The position numbers and the translations under genes were made by a program. 33,107 bases of DNA from Methanomassiliicoccaceae archaeon UBA370 (GTDB lineage Archaea; Thermoplasmatota; Thermoplasmata; Methanomassiliicoccales; Methanomethylophilaceae): the NCBI GenBank assembly GCA_002505345.1, contig DAUY01000015.1, forward strand, positions 22,795-55,901, read 5' to 3'. Below the pieces are notes generated by a model. It was not told the DNA's origin. It ran no database searches and was given only the letters and a program-made list of their open reading frames with translations. The first letter of the stretch is position 1. Every line of letters begins with the position of its first letter. Of this stretch, positions 16,611-25,251 are shown piece after piece.

Positions 16611-19600
16611 TCAGAGGACGTGGAACTCCTTCATGCTGCGGACGCCCAGCTTCTCGCCGCGTCCAACGCGTATCGCCCCGACCGCGATATTGGCTCCCTG
16701 GACGGTGGTCATGAAGGGTATCTCCAGTTCGACCGCGAGCCTGCGCATCGTGTATCCGTCACGCCTGGAACCCGATTTCATGGCAGGCGTGTTGATGATC
16801 AGGTTGATCTTGCCGTCCCTCATTAGGCCGATAGCATTCGGCTTGAGCTTCTCGTCCAGTTTGAAAACCGTGGTGGTGTCGACTCCGTTCTCCCTGAGGT
16901 AAGTCGACGTTCCCTTTGTCGCGTATATCGTGAACCCCATATCTTTCAGGCCACGTGCGGCATCCAGGATCCTGGGTTTGTCCTGGTCGTTCACTGTGAT
17001 GTATACTCCTCCGGACATCGGAAGCTTGTTTCCCGCAGCGATCAGGGCCTTATAGCACGCGGTGTGGAAGTCCTCGTCAATGCCCATGACCTCACCGGTG
17101 CTCTTCATCTCCGGCGTAAGGATGGAATCAACGCCGGGCAGCTTAAGGAACGGGAACACGGACGCCTTGACAGCGAAGTGGTCGATAGACCTGTAACCGG
17201 AAAGCCCGAAGTCCTTCAGCTTCTTGCCGAGCATGATCTTCGTGGCGACCTTGGCCAGCGGGACGCCGGTCGACTTCGATATGAACGGGACCGTTCTGGA
17301 GGCGCGGGGGTTGGCCTCGATCATGTAGATCTCGTCGTCCTTGACGGCCAGCTGTAGGTTCATCAAACCTTTGATGTGAAGTGCCAGCGCAACTTTTTCT
17401 GATATTTCCACTATTCCGTCGATAGTCTTCTTGCTCAGAGTGAACGGAGGCATCACCATCGTTGCGTCCCCCGAGTGGCACCCTGCGTATTCGACATGCT
17501 CCATTATGCCGCCGATGTAGACGTCCTCGCCGTCGCTGAGAACATCTATGTCGATCTCGATCGCTTCGGTGAGGTACTTGTCTATCAGTATCGGGTGGTG
17601 CCTGGAGACTTTGACGGCGGTTTCCACATATGTCCTCAGCTCATCTTCCGAGTAGACGATCTCCATCGCCCTTCCTCCGAGGACATACGAGGGCCTTACA
17701 AGCACCGGGTATCCGATCTCGGAGGCGATGATCCGAGCCTCTTCGAAGGAATAGCCTGTGCCCGAGCGGGGCTGGAGTATCTCCAGCTGGTCCATCAGTT
17801 TAGAGAACCTCCTCCTGTCCTCCGCGATGTCCATGTCGTCGGGGCTGGTACCGAGGACCTTTGTCTTCGTACCCTTCAGGGCCTTCTCCAGGTCGACGGC
17901 GAGGTTGACGCTGGTCTGTCCTCCGAACTGCACTATCACGCCGTCCGCCTGCTCTTCCTCGATGATGTCCAGCACGTCTTCGAGTGTCAGAGGTTCGAAG
18001 TAGAGGCGATCGGAGACGTCGTAGTCTGTGGAAACGGTCTCGGGGTTGTTGTTAATGATGACGGCATCGACGCCTTCCTCCTGCAACGCGAACACTCCGT
18101 GCACGCAGCAGTAGTCGAACTCGATACCCTGTCCGATCCTTATCGGGCCTCCCCCAATCACGATGACCCTTTTCTTGTTTTCATCCCTGAAGGTCTCGGA
18201 GGACCTTCCGTAAGTCGAATAGAAATACGGTGTGACGGCGGCGAACTCCGCGGCGCATGTGTCGACCATCTTGTATACGGCCTTGATGCCGTCGGCCTTG
18301 CGATCCTCCCGGAACTTCAGCTCGTCGGTCTTAGTCAGCTCTGCGATGACCGGGTCGGCGAAGCCCATCTCCTTCGCCTCCCTGATCAGTTCCGTGTCTC
18401 CCGGATTCTTCCTGAGGCGTTCCTCCATCCTCACGATGTTCCTGATTTTGATTATGAAATAGCGGTCCCAATCGGTCAGCTTTGCAATCCTTTCGACGGT
18501 CCATCCCTTCCTCAGGGCCTGGCCGATCGCGAATATGCGTATATCTGTGGCGTCCCCCAGCTCTTCCTCTATCTGCTCGTCGGTGAGGTCGACGGGGTCC
18601 AGCCCCCTGACGCCGATCTCGAGGGACCTGAGTCCTTTAAGCAAGGCCTCCTCGAACGTGCGCCCAATGGACATGACCTCGCCCGTGCTCTTCATCTGGG
18701 TGCCAAGATGGCGGTCAACGGTGCGGAACTTGTCGAACGGCCAGCGCGGAATCTTCACGACGACGTAGTCGATCGAAGGCTCGAAGGCGGCGAAAGTCGT
18801 GCCGGTGATATCGTTCGGTATCTCGTCGAGAGTGTATCCAACCGCTATCTTGGTGGCAACTCTTGCGATGGGATATCCCGTCGCTTTGGACGCCAGAGCC
18901 GAAGAGCGCGATACGCGGGGATTGACTTCGATCAGGCGGTAGTCTCCGTTGGCGGGATTGAATGCGAACTGTACGTTGCATCCGCCCTCTATGCCCAGGG
19001 TCCGGATGACATTGATCGCCGCCGTTCTGAGGCGTTGGTGGTCGCGGTCCGAGACCGTCAGCAGGGGCGCGCACACTATGCTTTCTCCCGTGTGTATCCC
19101 CATCGCGTCCAGGTTCTCCATCTCGCAGATGATTATGCAGTTATCCTTGGAGTCCCTCATGACCTCGTATTCGAGCTCCTTCCATCCGAGGACGCTTTCC
19201 TCGATCAGGACCTGGTGTATGCGCGAGTAAGCAAGTCCGCGGGCGCAGATATCCACCAGCTCGTCCTCGTCGTAGGCAACTCCTCCGCCGGTGCCCCCCA
19301 AGGTATAGGCCGGGCGGACCAGCACGGGATAGCTTCCGATTATGTTCGCGGCCTCGATGGCTTGGGTCACCGAGTTCACGCTGCGGCTGATAGGCACGGG
19401 TTCGCCGATCCTCTCCATGGCCTCCTTGAACAGTTCCCTGTCTTCCGACATGGCGATGGCATCGGGCTGGGTCCCCACAAGTTCGCAGCCCAGTCTGGCC
19501 AGCGAGCCGTTGTCGTATAGCTCCGAGCATATGTTCAGCGCAGTCTGTCCGCCCATTCCGGACAGGACGCCGTCAACGCCCTCTTTTTCGATTATGGCGG

Positions 19601-19817
19601 CGACCGTCTCGGCGTTCAGCGGCTCGATGTATACGCTGTCGGCCATGTCGGTGTCCGTCTGGATGGTGGCGGGGTTGGAATTCACAAGCACAGTCTTGTA
19701 TCCTTCTGCGCGGAGGGCACGGCACGCCTGGGAGCCCGAAAAGTCGAACTCCGCCGCCTGCCCTATTACGATGGGGCCGGAGCCTATGACCATCAGCTTC
19801 TTGAAGTCCTTCCTCAC
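16611..19817 (-). CDS. carB: Carbamoyl-phosphate synthase, large subunit
   Basis: Makes carbamoyl phosphate from bicarbonate, ammonia and two ATP for arginine and pyrimidine synthesis. The 1068-aa protein has two homologous ATP-grasp halves, opening VIGSGPIVIGQAAEFDFSG (residues 10-28) and VIGGGPIRIGQGIEFDYC (near 555). An MGS-like allosteric domain lies at the C-terminus (from about 930, GVYITVNDQDKP). The ATG overlaps the carA stop (ATGA). In this organism carbamoyl phosphate is also the substrate of HypF. The stop directly abuts the stop of the convergent hydantoinase-like gene, with no intergenic base. Confidence 0.97.
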   Translation of the reverse strand: MRKDFKKLMVIGSGPIVIGQAAEFDFSGSQACRALRAEGYKTVLVNSNPATIQTDTDMADSVYIEPLNAETVAAIIEKEGVDGVLSGMGGQTALNICSELYDNGSLARLGCELVGTQPDAIAMSEDRELFKEAMERIGEPVPISRSVNSVTQAIEAANIIGSYPVLVRPAYTLGGTGGGVAYDEDELVDICARGLAYSRIHQVLIEESVLGWKELEYEVMRDSKDNCIIICEMENLDAMGIHTGESIVCAPLLTVSDRDHQRLRTAAINVIRTLGIEGGCNVQFAFNPANGDYRLIEVNPRVSRSSALASKATGYPIARVATKIAVGYTLDEIPNDITGTTFAAFEPSIDYVVVKIPRWPFDKFRTVDRHLGTQMKSTGEVMSIGRTFEEALLKGLRSLEIGVRGLDPVDLTDEQIEEELGDATDIRIFAIGQALRKGWTVERIAKLTDWDRYFIIKIRNIVRMEERLRKNPGDTELIREAKEMGFADPVIAELTKTDELKFREDRKADGIKAVYKMVDTCAAEFAAVTPYFYSTYGRSSETFRDENKKRVIVIGGGPIRIGQGIEFDYCCVHGVFALQEEGVDAVIINNNPETVSTDYDVSDRLYFEPLTLEDVLDIIEEEQADGVIVQFGGQTSVNLAVDLEKALKGTKTKVLGTSPDDMDIAEDRRRFSKLMDQLEILQPRSGTGYSFEEARIIASEIGYPVLVRPSYVLGGRAMEIVYSEDELRTYVETAVKVSRHHPILIDKYLTEAIEIDIDVLSDGEDVYIGGIMEHVEYAGCHSGDATMVMPPFTLSKKTIDGIVEISEKVALALHIKGLMNLQLAVKDDEIYMIEANPRASRTVPFISKSTGVPLAKVATKIMLGKKLKDFGLSGYRSIDHFAVKASVFPFLKLPGVDSILTPEMKSTGEVMGIDEDFHTACYKALIAAGNKLPMSGGVYITVNDQDKPRILDAARGLKDMGFTIYATKGTSTYLRENGVDTTTVFKLDEKLKPNAIGLMRDGKINLIINTPAMKSGSRRDGYTMRRLAVELEIPFMTTVQGANIAVGAIRVGRGEKLGVRSMKEFHVL

Positions 19818-20899
19818 AGCCTCCCCTCCCTCATGACCTTTCCGAACCTATCGAAAAGGAAAAGCGTGTCGGCGGGGCCAGGCTTGGCCTCCGGATGATA
19901 CTGCGTGGAGAAGATGGGAAGGTCCCTGTGCCTGCACCCCTCCACCGTTCCGTCGTTTACGTTGACCTGGTTCGCGAACAGGCCGGTGCCTTCCAGAGAA
20001 TCGGTGTCCACGGCGTAGCCGTGGTTCTGGGAAGTTATGTACACCCGGTCCTCGAATTTGACCGGCTGGTTGTTTCCGCGGTGGCCGAATTTCATCTTGT
20101 AAGTACTTCCTCCCATGGCAAGAGCCAGAGTCTGACTTCCGAAGCAGATGCCGTACATGGGCAGGCGGGAAGCCAGCTCTTTCTCCGTCTTGACGACCGT
20201 ATCAAGTATGCTTTTATGCGAAGGGTTCCCGGGACCGTTCGTGATCATTATACCGTGCGGCCTGTACCCCAATATTACGTCGGCAGGCGTGTCATAGGGG
20301 AATACTATGACGTTGAAACGTGATGAGAGGTCGTCTATGATGGCGGACTTCGTGCCGCAGTCTATAACGCCCACGGTAAGGTCCTTGCCGGTATCGGAGA
20401 CCGAAATCTCTTTGCAGGAGACCTCTCCGACCAGGTTGCCCGCCATTGGAAGAGGCATTTTTCTCAGTTTTTTCAGTGTTTCCTCGGGGGGAACGTCCGA
20501 ATCCGTGATGGCACCCTTCATGGAGCCGGAGTCCCTGAGCTTTATGACCAGGTCGCGGGTGTCAATGCCGGAGATCCCCGGCACCTTGTTCTCCTTGAGG
20601 AAAGAGTCAAGGGTCCTGCCGCCGTACATGTCGGTAGGCTCGGTGCAGTTCTCCCTTACCACTAGTCCCCTCACGTGCACATGGCCGGACTGAGAATATC
20701 CGTCTACAATTCCGTAGTCTCCGGCCAGAGGATAGGTCATAACAAGGATCTGTCCGCGGAAGGAAGGGTCTGTGAGACTCTCCTGATATCCGCTCATGCC
20801 GGTTCCGAAGACCACCTCGCCGTCGGCGGACGAGCGATATCCAAAAAGGCTGCCTTCATAAACAGTTCCGTCCTCAAGGACCAAATAACCGCGTGCCAT
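19814..20899 (-). CDS. carA: Carbamoyl-phosphate synthase, small (glutaminase) subunit
   Basis: Releases ammonia from glutamine and channels it to CarB. The 361-aa protein has the N-terminal CPSase domain (LVLEDGTVYEGSLFGY, GYQESLTDPS) and a C-terminal class I amidotransferase with the nucleophile Cys in YGICFGSQ and the His-Glu pair in QYHPEAKPGP. The usual GICLGHQ reads GICFGSQ, a mild variation. A TATA box at 20922-20932 places initiation close to the ATG, and no Shine-Dalgarno is visible, so it is probably leaderless. carA and carB form one leftward operon. Confidence 0.96.
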   Translation of the reverse strand: MARGYLVLEDGTVYEGSLFGYRSSADGEVVFGTGMSGYQESLTDPSFRGQILVMTYPLAGDYGIVDGYSQSGHVHVRGLVVRENCTEPTDMYGGRTLDSFLKENKVPGISGIDTRDLVIKLRDSGSMKGAITDSDVPPEETLKKLRKMPLPMAGNLVGEVSCKEISVSDTGKDLTVGVIDCGTKSAIIDDLSSRFNVIVFPYDTPADVILGYRPHGIMITNGPGNPSHKSILDTVVKTEKELASRLPMYGICFGSQTLALAMGGSTYKMKFGHRGNNQPVKFEDRVYITSQNHGYAVDTDSLEGTGLFANQVNVNDGTVEGCRHRDLPIFSTQYHPEAKPGPADTLFLFDRFGKVMREGRL

Positions 20900-20921
20900 C
20901 GGAGATTAATCACATTTCCGT

Positions 20922-20932
20922 TCCATATATAA
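20922..20932 (-). promoter_or_regulatory. TATA box for carAB
   Basis: ATTATATATGG read on the minus strand, centred about 28 bp upstream of the carA ATG. This spacing predicts a leaderless carAB transcript. Confidence 0.6.
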
Positions 20933-21038
20933 TGTCTTCCATTTTCGTGTTACACACCAGAACCAACCTTGTCTGATTATGGACATATGACCCGCCATTA
21001 AACGAAAGATGATTATCCGAGGACGCAATCGGCCAATC

Positions 21039-22079
21039 ATGCGGATAATCGGGCGCGACCAGCAGTCGAACGGCATAAAGGTGATGCCTGAGACGGACGA
21101 GGACCTCTGGCATCTGTACAACGTTTTGGAGGAGGGCGATACGGTAACAGCCTCGACCACCCGGAGAGAGGAGAAGGCCGCAGACAAGATACGCGCAGAG
21201 CGTACCGAGAAGAAACGGATGACCCTGGGGGTAAGGATCGAGAAGGTAGATTTCTCGGAGGAGGACCTCAGGCTGAAGCTGCTGGGCATCATCGAGTCGG
21301 GGCCCCAGGACATAGGCCAGCACCACACACTCATGATAGAGCCTGGCGACAGTCTGATCGTCTCGAAGCAGAAGTGGCGCGCCACCCAGGTAGAGAGGCT
21401 AGAAAGGGCGGTCAGGGATACCAACAAGCCAAGGATAGTGTTCGTATCGTTGGATCAGGACGAAGCGACCGTCGCGGTCCTAAGGCAGTACGGCCTGAAG
21501 GAGATAGCATTCATCAGGTCCGGACGTTCCGGTAAGCAATATGATGAAAAGAGAAGAGGGCCCGACGGATACCACGAAGAGGTGATATCCAAGGTGAGGG
21601 CCTGCGCCGAAAAGGACATGCCCGTGGTCCTACTCGGCCCCGGATTCGAGAAGGAGTTGCTGGCCGAGACCGGAAAAAGTTCGGATCCGGACCTGTTCTC
21701 CAGGTGTTATGTCTATCATACGGGCCAGTGCGGGATGGCGGGCATAAACGAACTTATGAAGGCGGGAATGGGCGCGGAGGTGCTGAGGGAATCGACTGTA
21801 GGTGCCGAGATGGAGGCCGTCGAGCGTCTAATGACCGAGATAGCCCGGGACGGCCCGGCGACGTACGGGCAGGCAGAAGTATCGGCCGCTGCATCCGCGG
21901 GAGCGGTGGAAACCCTGCTGGTCCTGGACTCCAAGGTCAGGGAGCAGGACCTGGATTCCGTGGTCAGAGATGTGGAGTCGCAGAGGGGCAGCATACTCGT
22001 GATATCCTCTCAACACGATGCCGGAAAGAGGCTTGCGGCCCTCGGCGGGATCGGGGCGATCCTGAGGTATGCTGTCTGA
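21039..22079 (+). CDS. pelA: Pelota (Dom34) ribosome-rescue factor
   Basis: The archaeal pelota protein recognises stalled ribosomes with aEF1A and promotes subunit splitting with ABCE1. The 346-aa protein has the three expected domains: an N-terminal Sm-like domain (VMPETDEDLWHLYNVLEEGD), a middle eRF1-like domain (PRIVFVSLDQDEATVAVLRQ) and a C-terminal domain (VYHTGQCGMAGINELM, VISSQHDAGKRLAALGGIG). An in-frame ATG at 21009 would add ten basic residues not seen in the family, so 21039 is preferred. It lacks the GGQ loop of release factors, as pelota should. In a genome that decodes UAG, pelota handles ribosomes stalled at unread codons, though no special link is shown. Confidence 0.92.
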   Translation: MRIIGRDQQSNGIKVMPETDEDLWHLYNVLEEGDTVTASTTRREEKAADKIRAERTEKKRMTLGVRIEKVDFSEEDLRLKLLGIIESGPQDIGQHHTLMIEPGDSLIVSKQKWRATQVERLERAVRDTNKPRIVFVSLDQDEATVAVLRQYGLKEIAFIRSGRSGKQYDEKRRGPDGYHEEVISKVRACAEKDMPVVLLGPGFEKELLAETGKSSDPDLFSRCYVYHTGQCGMAGINELMKAGMGAEVLRESTVGAEMEAVERLMTEIARDGPATYGQAEVSAAASAGAVETLLVLDSKVREQDLDSVVRDVESQRGSILVISSQHDAGKRLAALGGIGAILRYAV

Positions 22080-22119
22080 TGACAATAGCACGAAACTGCT
22101 GGTTCTGCACACCCGATAG

Positions 22120-22140
22120 AAAATATTAATAAATATTATA
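22120..22140 (+). promoter_or_regulatory. AT-rich promoter region of homocitrate synthase gene
   Basis: Contains AAATATTAAT and AAATATTATA in tandem, about 70-85 bp upstream of the ATG at 22206; one probably acts as the TATA box. A second candidate, TTTAGTTTTA near 22164, would give a shorter leader. Confidence 0.4.
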
Positions 22141-22205
22141 GGATAACCCGACTGTCAAACAGGTTTAGTTTTACAAGCGGCATGCCGTGAACTTGGGGAA
22201 TTTAA

Positions 22206-23387
22206 ATGAGAAGTAAAGAGGATATAACCCAGGCGCTGAGCGGGAGGCTCAACGTCTGCGACACCACGCTTAGGGACGGAGAGCAGACGGCGGGCATTGT
22301 CTTCTCCAATCTGGAAAAATACAAGATCGCCCAGATGCTCGACCGCGCAGGAGTCCAGCAGATCGAGGCAGGCATTCCCACCATGGGTACCGACGAGAAG
22401 ATGGCCGTCAGGCACATAGCGCACATGGGCCTCAACGCATCTATTTTGGGATGGAACAGGGCAGATATCAACGATATAAACACCAGCATCGACTGCGGGG
22501 TAGACTCCGTGGCAATATCCATGTCTGCATCCGATATTCATATCGATCACAAGCTCAAGAAGAGCCGCCAATGGGTTCTGGATAAGATATACGAGGCGGT
22601 ATCTTACGCAAAAGATCACGGATTCTATATATCCTGCAACGGGGAGGACTCCACCCGCGCCGATATCGATTTTCTCATCGAGTTCGTCAAAACAGCCAAA
22701 GAAGCGGGCGCGGACCGTTTCAGATACTGCGACACCATCGGAAGGGAGCAGCCGTTCTCCACATACGATCGCATTCACAGGATTATTTCCGAGACGGGAA
22801 TGGATGTGGAGATGCACATGCACGATGACTTCGGAATGGCGACCGCCAACTGCATCGCGGGCATCCACGCAGGGGCGAGGTTCGCAAGCACGACGGTTAT
22901 GGGCATCGGAGAAAGGTCCGGTAACTCTCCGCTCGAAGAGGTGGTCATGTCGTCGAAGCACCTGTTCGGTATCGACTCAGGTATAGACACGAAGCAGCTA
23001 AGGGACCTGTCGATATTCGTATCTAAGGCCTCCGGCCGTCCGATAGAAGTGGCCAAGCCATTCTTGGGTTCCAACTGCTTCGCCCATGAGGCGGGCATCC
23101 ACGCCGACGGCATAATAAAAGATGCTATAAACTACGAGCCTTACGACCCTGAAGAAGTGGGCCTCGAGAGGAAGTTGGTCATAGGGAAGCACTCCGGAAG
23201 GAACACCCTCATAACGGTCCTCGCCGAGATGGGCGTCAACATCGACAAGGATATGGCATCAGCCCTCTTGGACATGGTCAGGCGCGCCTCGGTCCAGATG
23301 CACCGCAGCATCTCCCACGAGGAGTTGTTCTCGCTTTACGAGGACATGCAGAAGAAGACCAACATATTCGACGATTCCGCGGCTTAA
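22206..23387 (+). CDS. aksA: Homocitrate synthase (AksA/NifV-like)
   Basis: Condenses acetyl-CoA with an alpha-keto acid. The DRE-TIM barrel motifs are clear: VCDTTLRDGEQTAGIVF at residues 17-33, HMHDDFGMATAN near 203-214 and the metal-binding HEAGIHADGI near 297. At 393 aa it lacks the C-terminal leucine-sensing domain of 2-isopropylmalate synthase, which favours homocitrate synthase (AksA, in coenzyme B synthesis in methanogens, or NifV). The T-A-G residues after GEQ are typical of the NifV/AksA group. No leuCD-type genes adjoin it. A citramalate synthase is less likely but not excluded by motif reading. A terminator follows at 23396-23433. Confidence 0.82.
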   Translation: MRSKEDITQALSGRLNVCDTTLRDGEQTAGIVFSNLEKYKIAQMLDRAGVQQIEAGIPTMGTDEKMAVRHIAHMGLNASILGWNRADINDINTSIDCGVDSVAISMSASDIHIDHKLKKSRQWVLDKIYEAVSYAKDHGFYISCNGEDSTRADIDFLIEFVKTAKEAGADRFRYCDTIGREQPFSTYDRIHRIISETGMDVEMHMHDDFGMATANCIAGIHAGARFASTTVMGIGERSGNSPLEEVVMSSKHLFGIDSGIDTKQLRDLSIFVSKASGRPIEVAKPFLGSNCFAHEAGIHADGIIKDAINYEPYDPEEVGLERKLVIGKHSGRNTLITVLAEMGVNIDKDMASALLDMVRRASVQMHRSISHEELFSLYEDMQKKTNIFDDSAA

Positions 23388-23395
23388 ACATCAAC

Positions 23396-23433
23396 TGCCG
23401 GTATCTGGACCGGCACTCTCTTTTTCCTTTTAC
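23396..23433 (+). terminator. Stem-loop and T-rich tract after homocitrate synthase gene
   Basis: A perfect 7-bp stem TGCCGGT / ACCGGCA with a six-base loop, followed by a T-rich stretch. It lies between two convergent genes and may serve both. Confidence 0.6.
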
Positions 23434-23475
23434 AGATACTTTCAGCATTCCTCTCAATCGCCGGGCAACGCATCC

Positions 23476-25194
23476 TTAAGACTTTCTGGCGTATTTGTAG
23501 AGGTACACGAACAATATCACTACCAGGCCGGTAATCATTATCACCAGGTGGTCCAGCAGCGGTAACGGGTTGGGAACGACGAGCATTATTACGAAGTCCA
23601 GCGCCATGATCAGCAGGATATTGCTGATCTCTATGAATCTGGAGTAGGCCGAACGTGCGTCGGAATCATCTTCGATATAGTAACCGCGCTTGCGCTTGCC
23701 TCCTTCTATGAGCATCCTGTCGATGACCTTGAGGCTGAGCACCACACCCGCGGTCGCCGGAACCAGGGCTGCCAGATTCAGTGACAGGACGATGATGTTG
23801 GAAACCCTGAGGCTCGTGCCCAAGTTGGATATTATTATGTCTGCGAGCAGAGGGCCATAGATGTAGAAAACTATCTCGACCAATGCCATTATAAGGACGC
23901 ACACGTAGACGATTACGAACCGGTTCCTGACGCGTTTCGCAGATTTGGTTGAGAATACTATCCTGGAATAGAAATCGGACCTCTTCGACTCCAATTTCTC
24001 TATTCCGCCGACTATGACCCTCGGAGTATACTTCTTCAATATGTCGTAAGCATTGGTGCTGTGAGTTGCGAAAAGCGGCATCAATATCATCGACATCAGA
24101 GCCGCCAGCACAACTGCCGTATAGAAATCGTTACTGACGGCACCGGCATCCAGTGCTGTTTTTGATATTATGAACGCGAACTCACCCATCGCCAGGAGGC
24201 TCATGGCTGACACCAGAGACGTCTTGAAATCCTTATTTCCGATGAAATATGCGAATACAACGGTTACTGTCTTGGATATCAAGAAGACGATGAAGATGTA
24301 TATGGCCAGAGTCAGACTCGAACTGATATCGGCAAGATGTATTTTCAGGCCCACGTCTATGAAGAAGATTGCCATGAACGTGTTCTTCATCGGCTCTATG
24401 TCCTTTTCTATCATATGTGCGTCTTTGCACTGCGAAGTTATGAGCCCCATAATGAAAGCGCCTATAGCCATCGAGAGGCCCACATAAGTAGAGAGCAATG
24501 CCAGGAAGAAGCACAGTCCGAGAGCGGTGATAAGGATGATCTCACGGTTGAAGCGGCTGCTGACCCAGTTCAAGAAGCGTGGAAGAACGAGAAGGCCCAG
24601 CACAATGGACGCAACCATGAAAATGACGATGCCCAGCACGAGTCCCAGCATACCCGAGGCTGTTGGGGACTGTCCGACAAGGAGAGGGGATGCCATCGTG
24701 AGTATGATGACCTGCCCAATATCCTCCATGACCGTTACCAGTATGACCGTGTCGGCCGTATCTTTGGAAATCTTCTTGTTGGCCCTTAGGACGGCGGTAA
24801 CCACCGCGGTGGACGATCCCGATATTACTGCGCCGAGGAAAATGGACTCGACCATGTTCCAGCCGAGCAGAGATCCGGCTATGTATCCGCATAGGACCAT
24901 CAGAGGAAGCTGTACTGCGGCGACCATTATCGTGAAGGCGCCGCTCTGTTTCAGCTTCTTGATGTTAAGCTCCATGCCGATGGCGAACATGAGCAGTACC
25001 AGACCGATGTTGGACAGAAGATCTATGACGGTATTGCTCTCTCCCTCGGGGATGCCCCAGAAATTTGCGATGAATATGCCGGCCGCCAGATACCCGATGA
25101 TGGCCGGCATCCTAAGTTTGCTGAACAGGATAGACGCCACGCTGGCAAGCACCAGCATCAACGCCATAATAGTCAGAAAGGCTACTTCGTCCAT
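23476..25194 (-). CDS. Cation:proton antiporter, CPA2 family, with extra C-terminal membrane domain
   Basis: A 572-aa polytopic membrane protein. Residues 1 to about 385 form a Kef/Nha-like exchanger core of about 12-13 helices: MPAIIGYLAAGIFIAN, ISGSSTAVVTAVLRANKK, the acidic TVMEDIGQVIIL motif and FFIDVGLKIH. CPA2 members usually end here or continue with a cytosolic RCK/TrkA domain. This one instead has a basic linker (about 400-430) and about four more membrane helices to the C-terminus, with no recognisable RCK fold. The ATG at 25194 is chosen for its AGGAAAAAGG Shine-Dalgarno and for the TATA box upstream; an earlier in-frame ATG (25242) would lie above that promoter. The transported ion (Na+ or K+) is not evident. 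Confidence 0.85.
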   Translation of the reverse strand: MDEVAFLTIMALMLVLASVASILFSKLRMPAIIGYLAAGIFIANFWGIPEGESNTVIDLLSNIGLVLLMFAIGMELNIKKLKQSGAFTIMVAAVQLPLMVLCGYIAGSLLGWNMVESIFLGAVISGSSTAVVTAVLRANKKISKDTADTVILVTVMEDIGQVIILTMASPLLVGQSPTASGMLGLVLGIVIFMVASIVLGLLVLPRFLNWVSSRFNREIILITALGLCFFLALLSTYVGLSMAIGAFIMGLITSQCKDAHMIEKDIEPMKNTFMAIFFIDVGLKIHLADISSSLTLAIYIFIVFLISKTVTVVFAYFIGNKDFKTSLVSAMSLLAMGEFAFIISKTALDAGAVSNDFYTAVVLAALMSMILMPLFATHSTNAYDILKKYTPRVIVGGIEKLESKRSDFYSRIVFSTKSAKRVRNRFVIVYVCVLIMALVEIVFYIYGPLLADIIISNLGTSLRVSNIIVLSLNLAALVPATAGVVLSLKVIDRMLIEGGKRKRGYYIEDDSDARSAYSRFIEISNILLIMALDFVIMLVVPNPLPLLDHLVIMITGLVVILFVYLYKYARKS

Positions 25195-25223
25195 CCTTTT
25201 TCCTTGCACGCGTATATCGGTAT

Positions 25224-25234
25224 GATTTAAAAAA
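25224..25234 (-). promoter_or_regulatory. TATA box for the antiporter
   Basis: TTTTTTAAATC read on the minus strand, about 35 bp upstream of the ATG at 25194. It leaves a short leader holding the purine-rich Shine-Dalgarno. Confidence 0.45.
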
Positions 25235-25251
25235 GTGTCCAATGAACAGCA

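Noticed and set aside
17475..19520. A 681-codon open frame on the plus strand opposite carB
   Set aside because: It is the mirror of the strongly conserved carB gene in a GC-rich codon pattern, and shows no domain or credible start signal.
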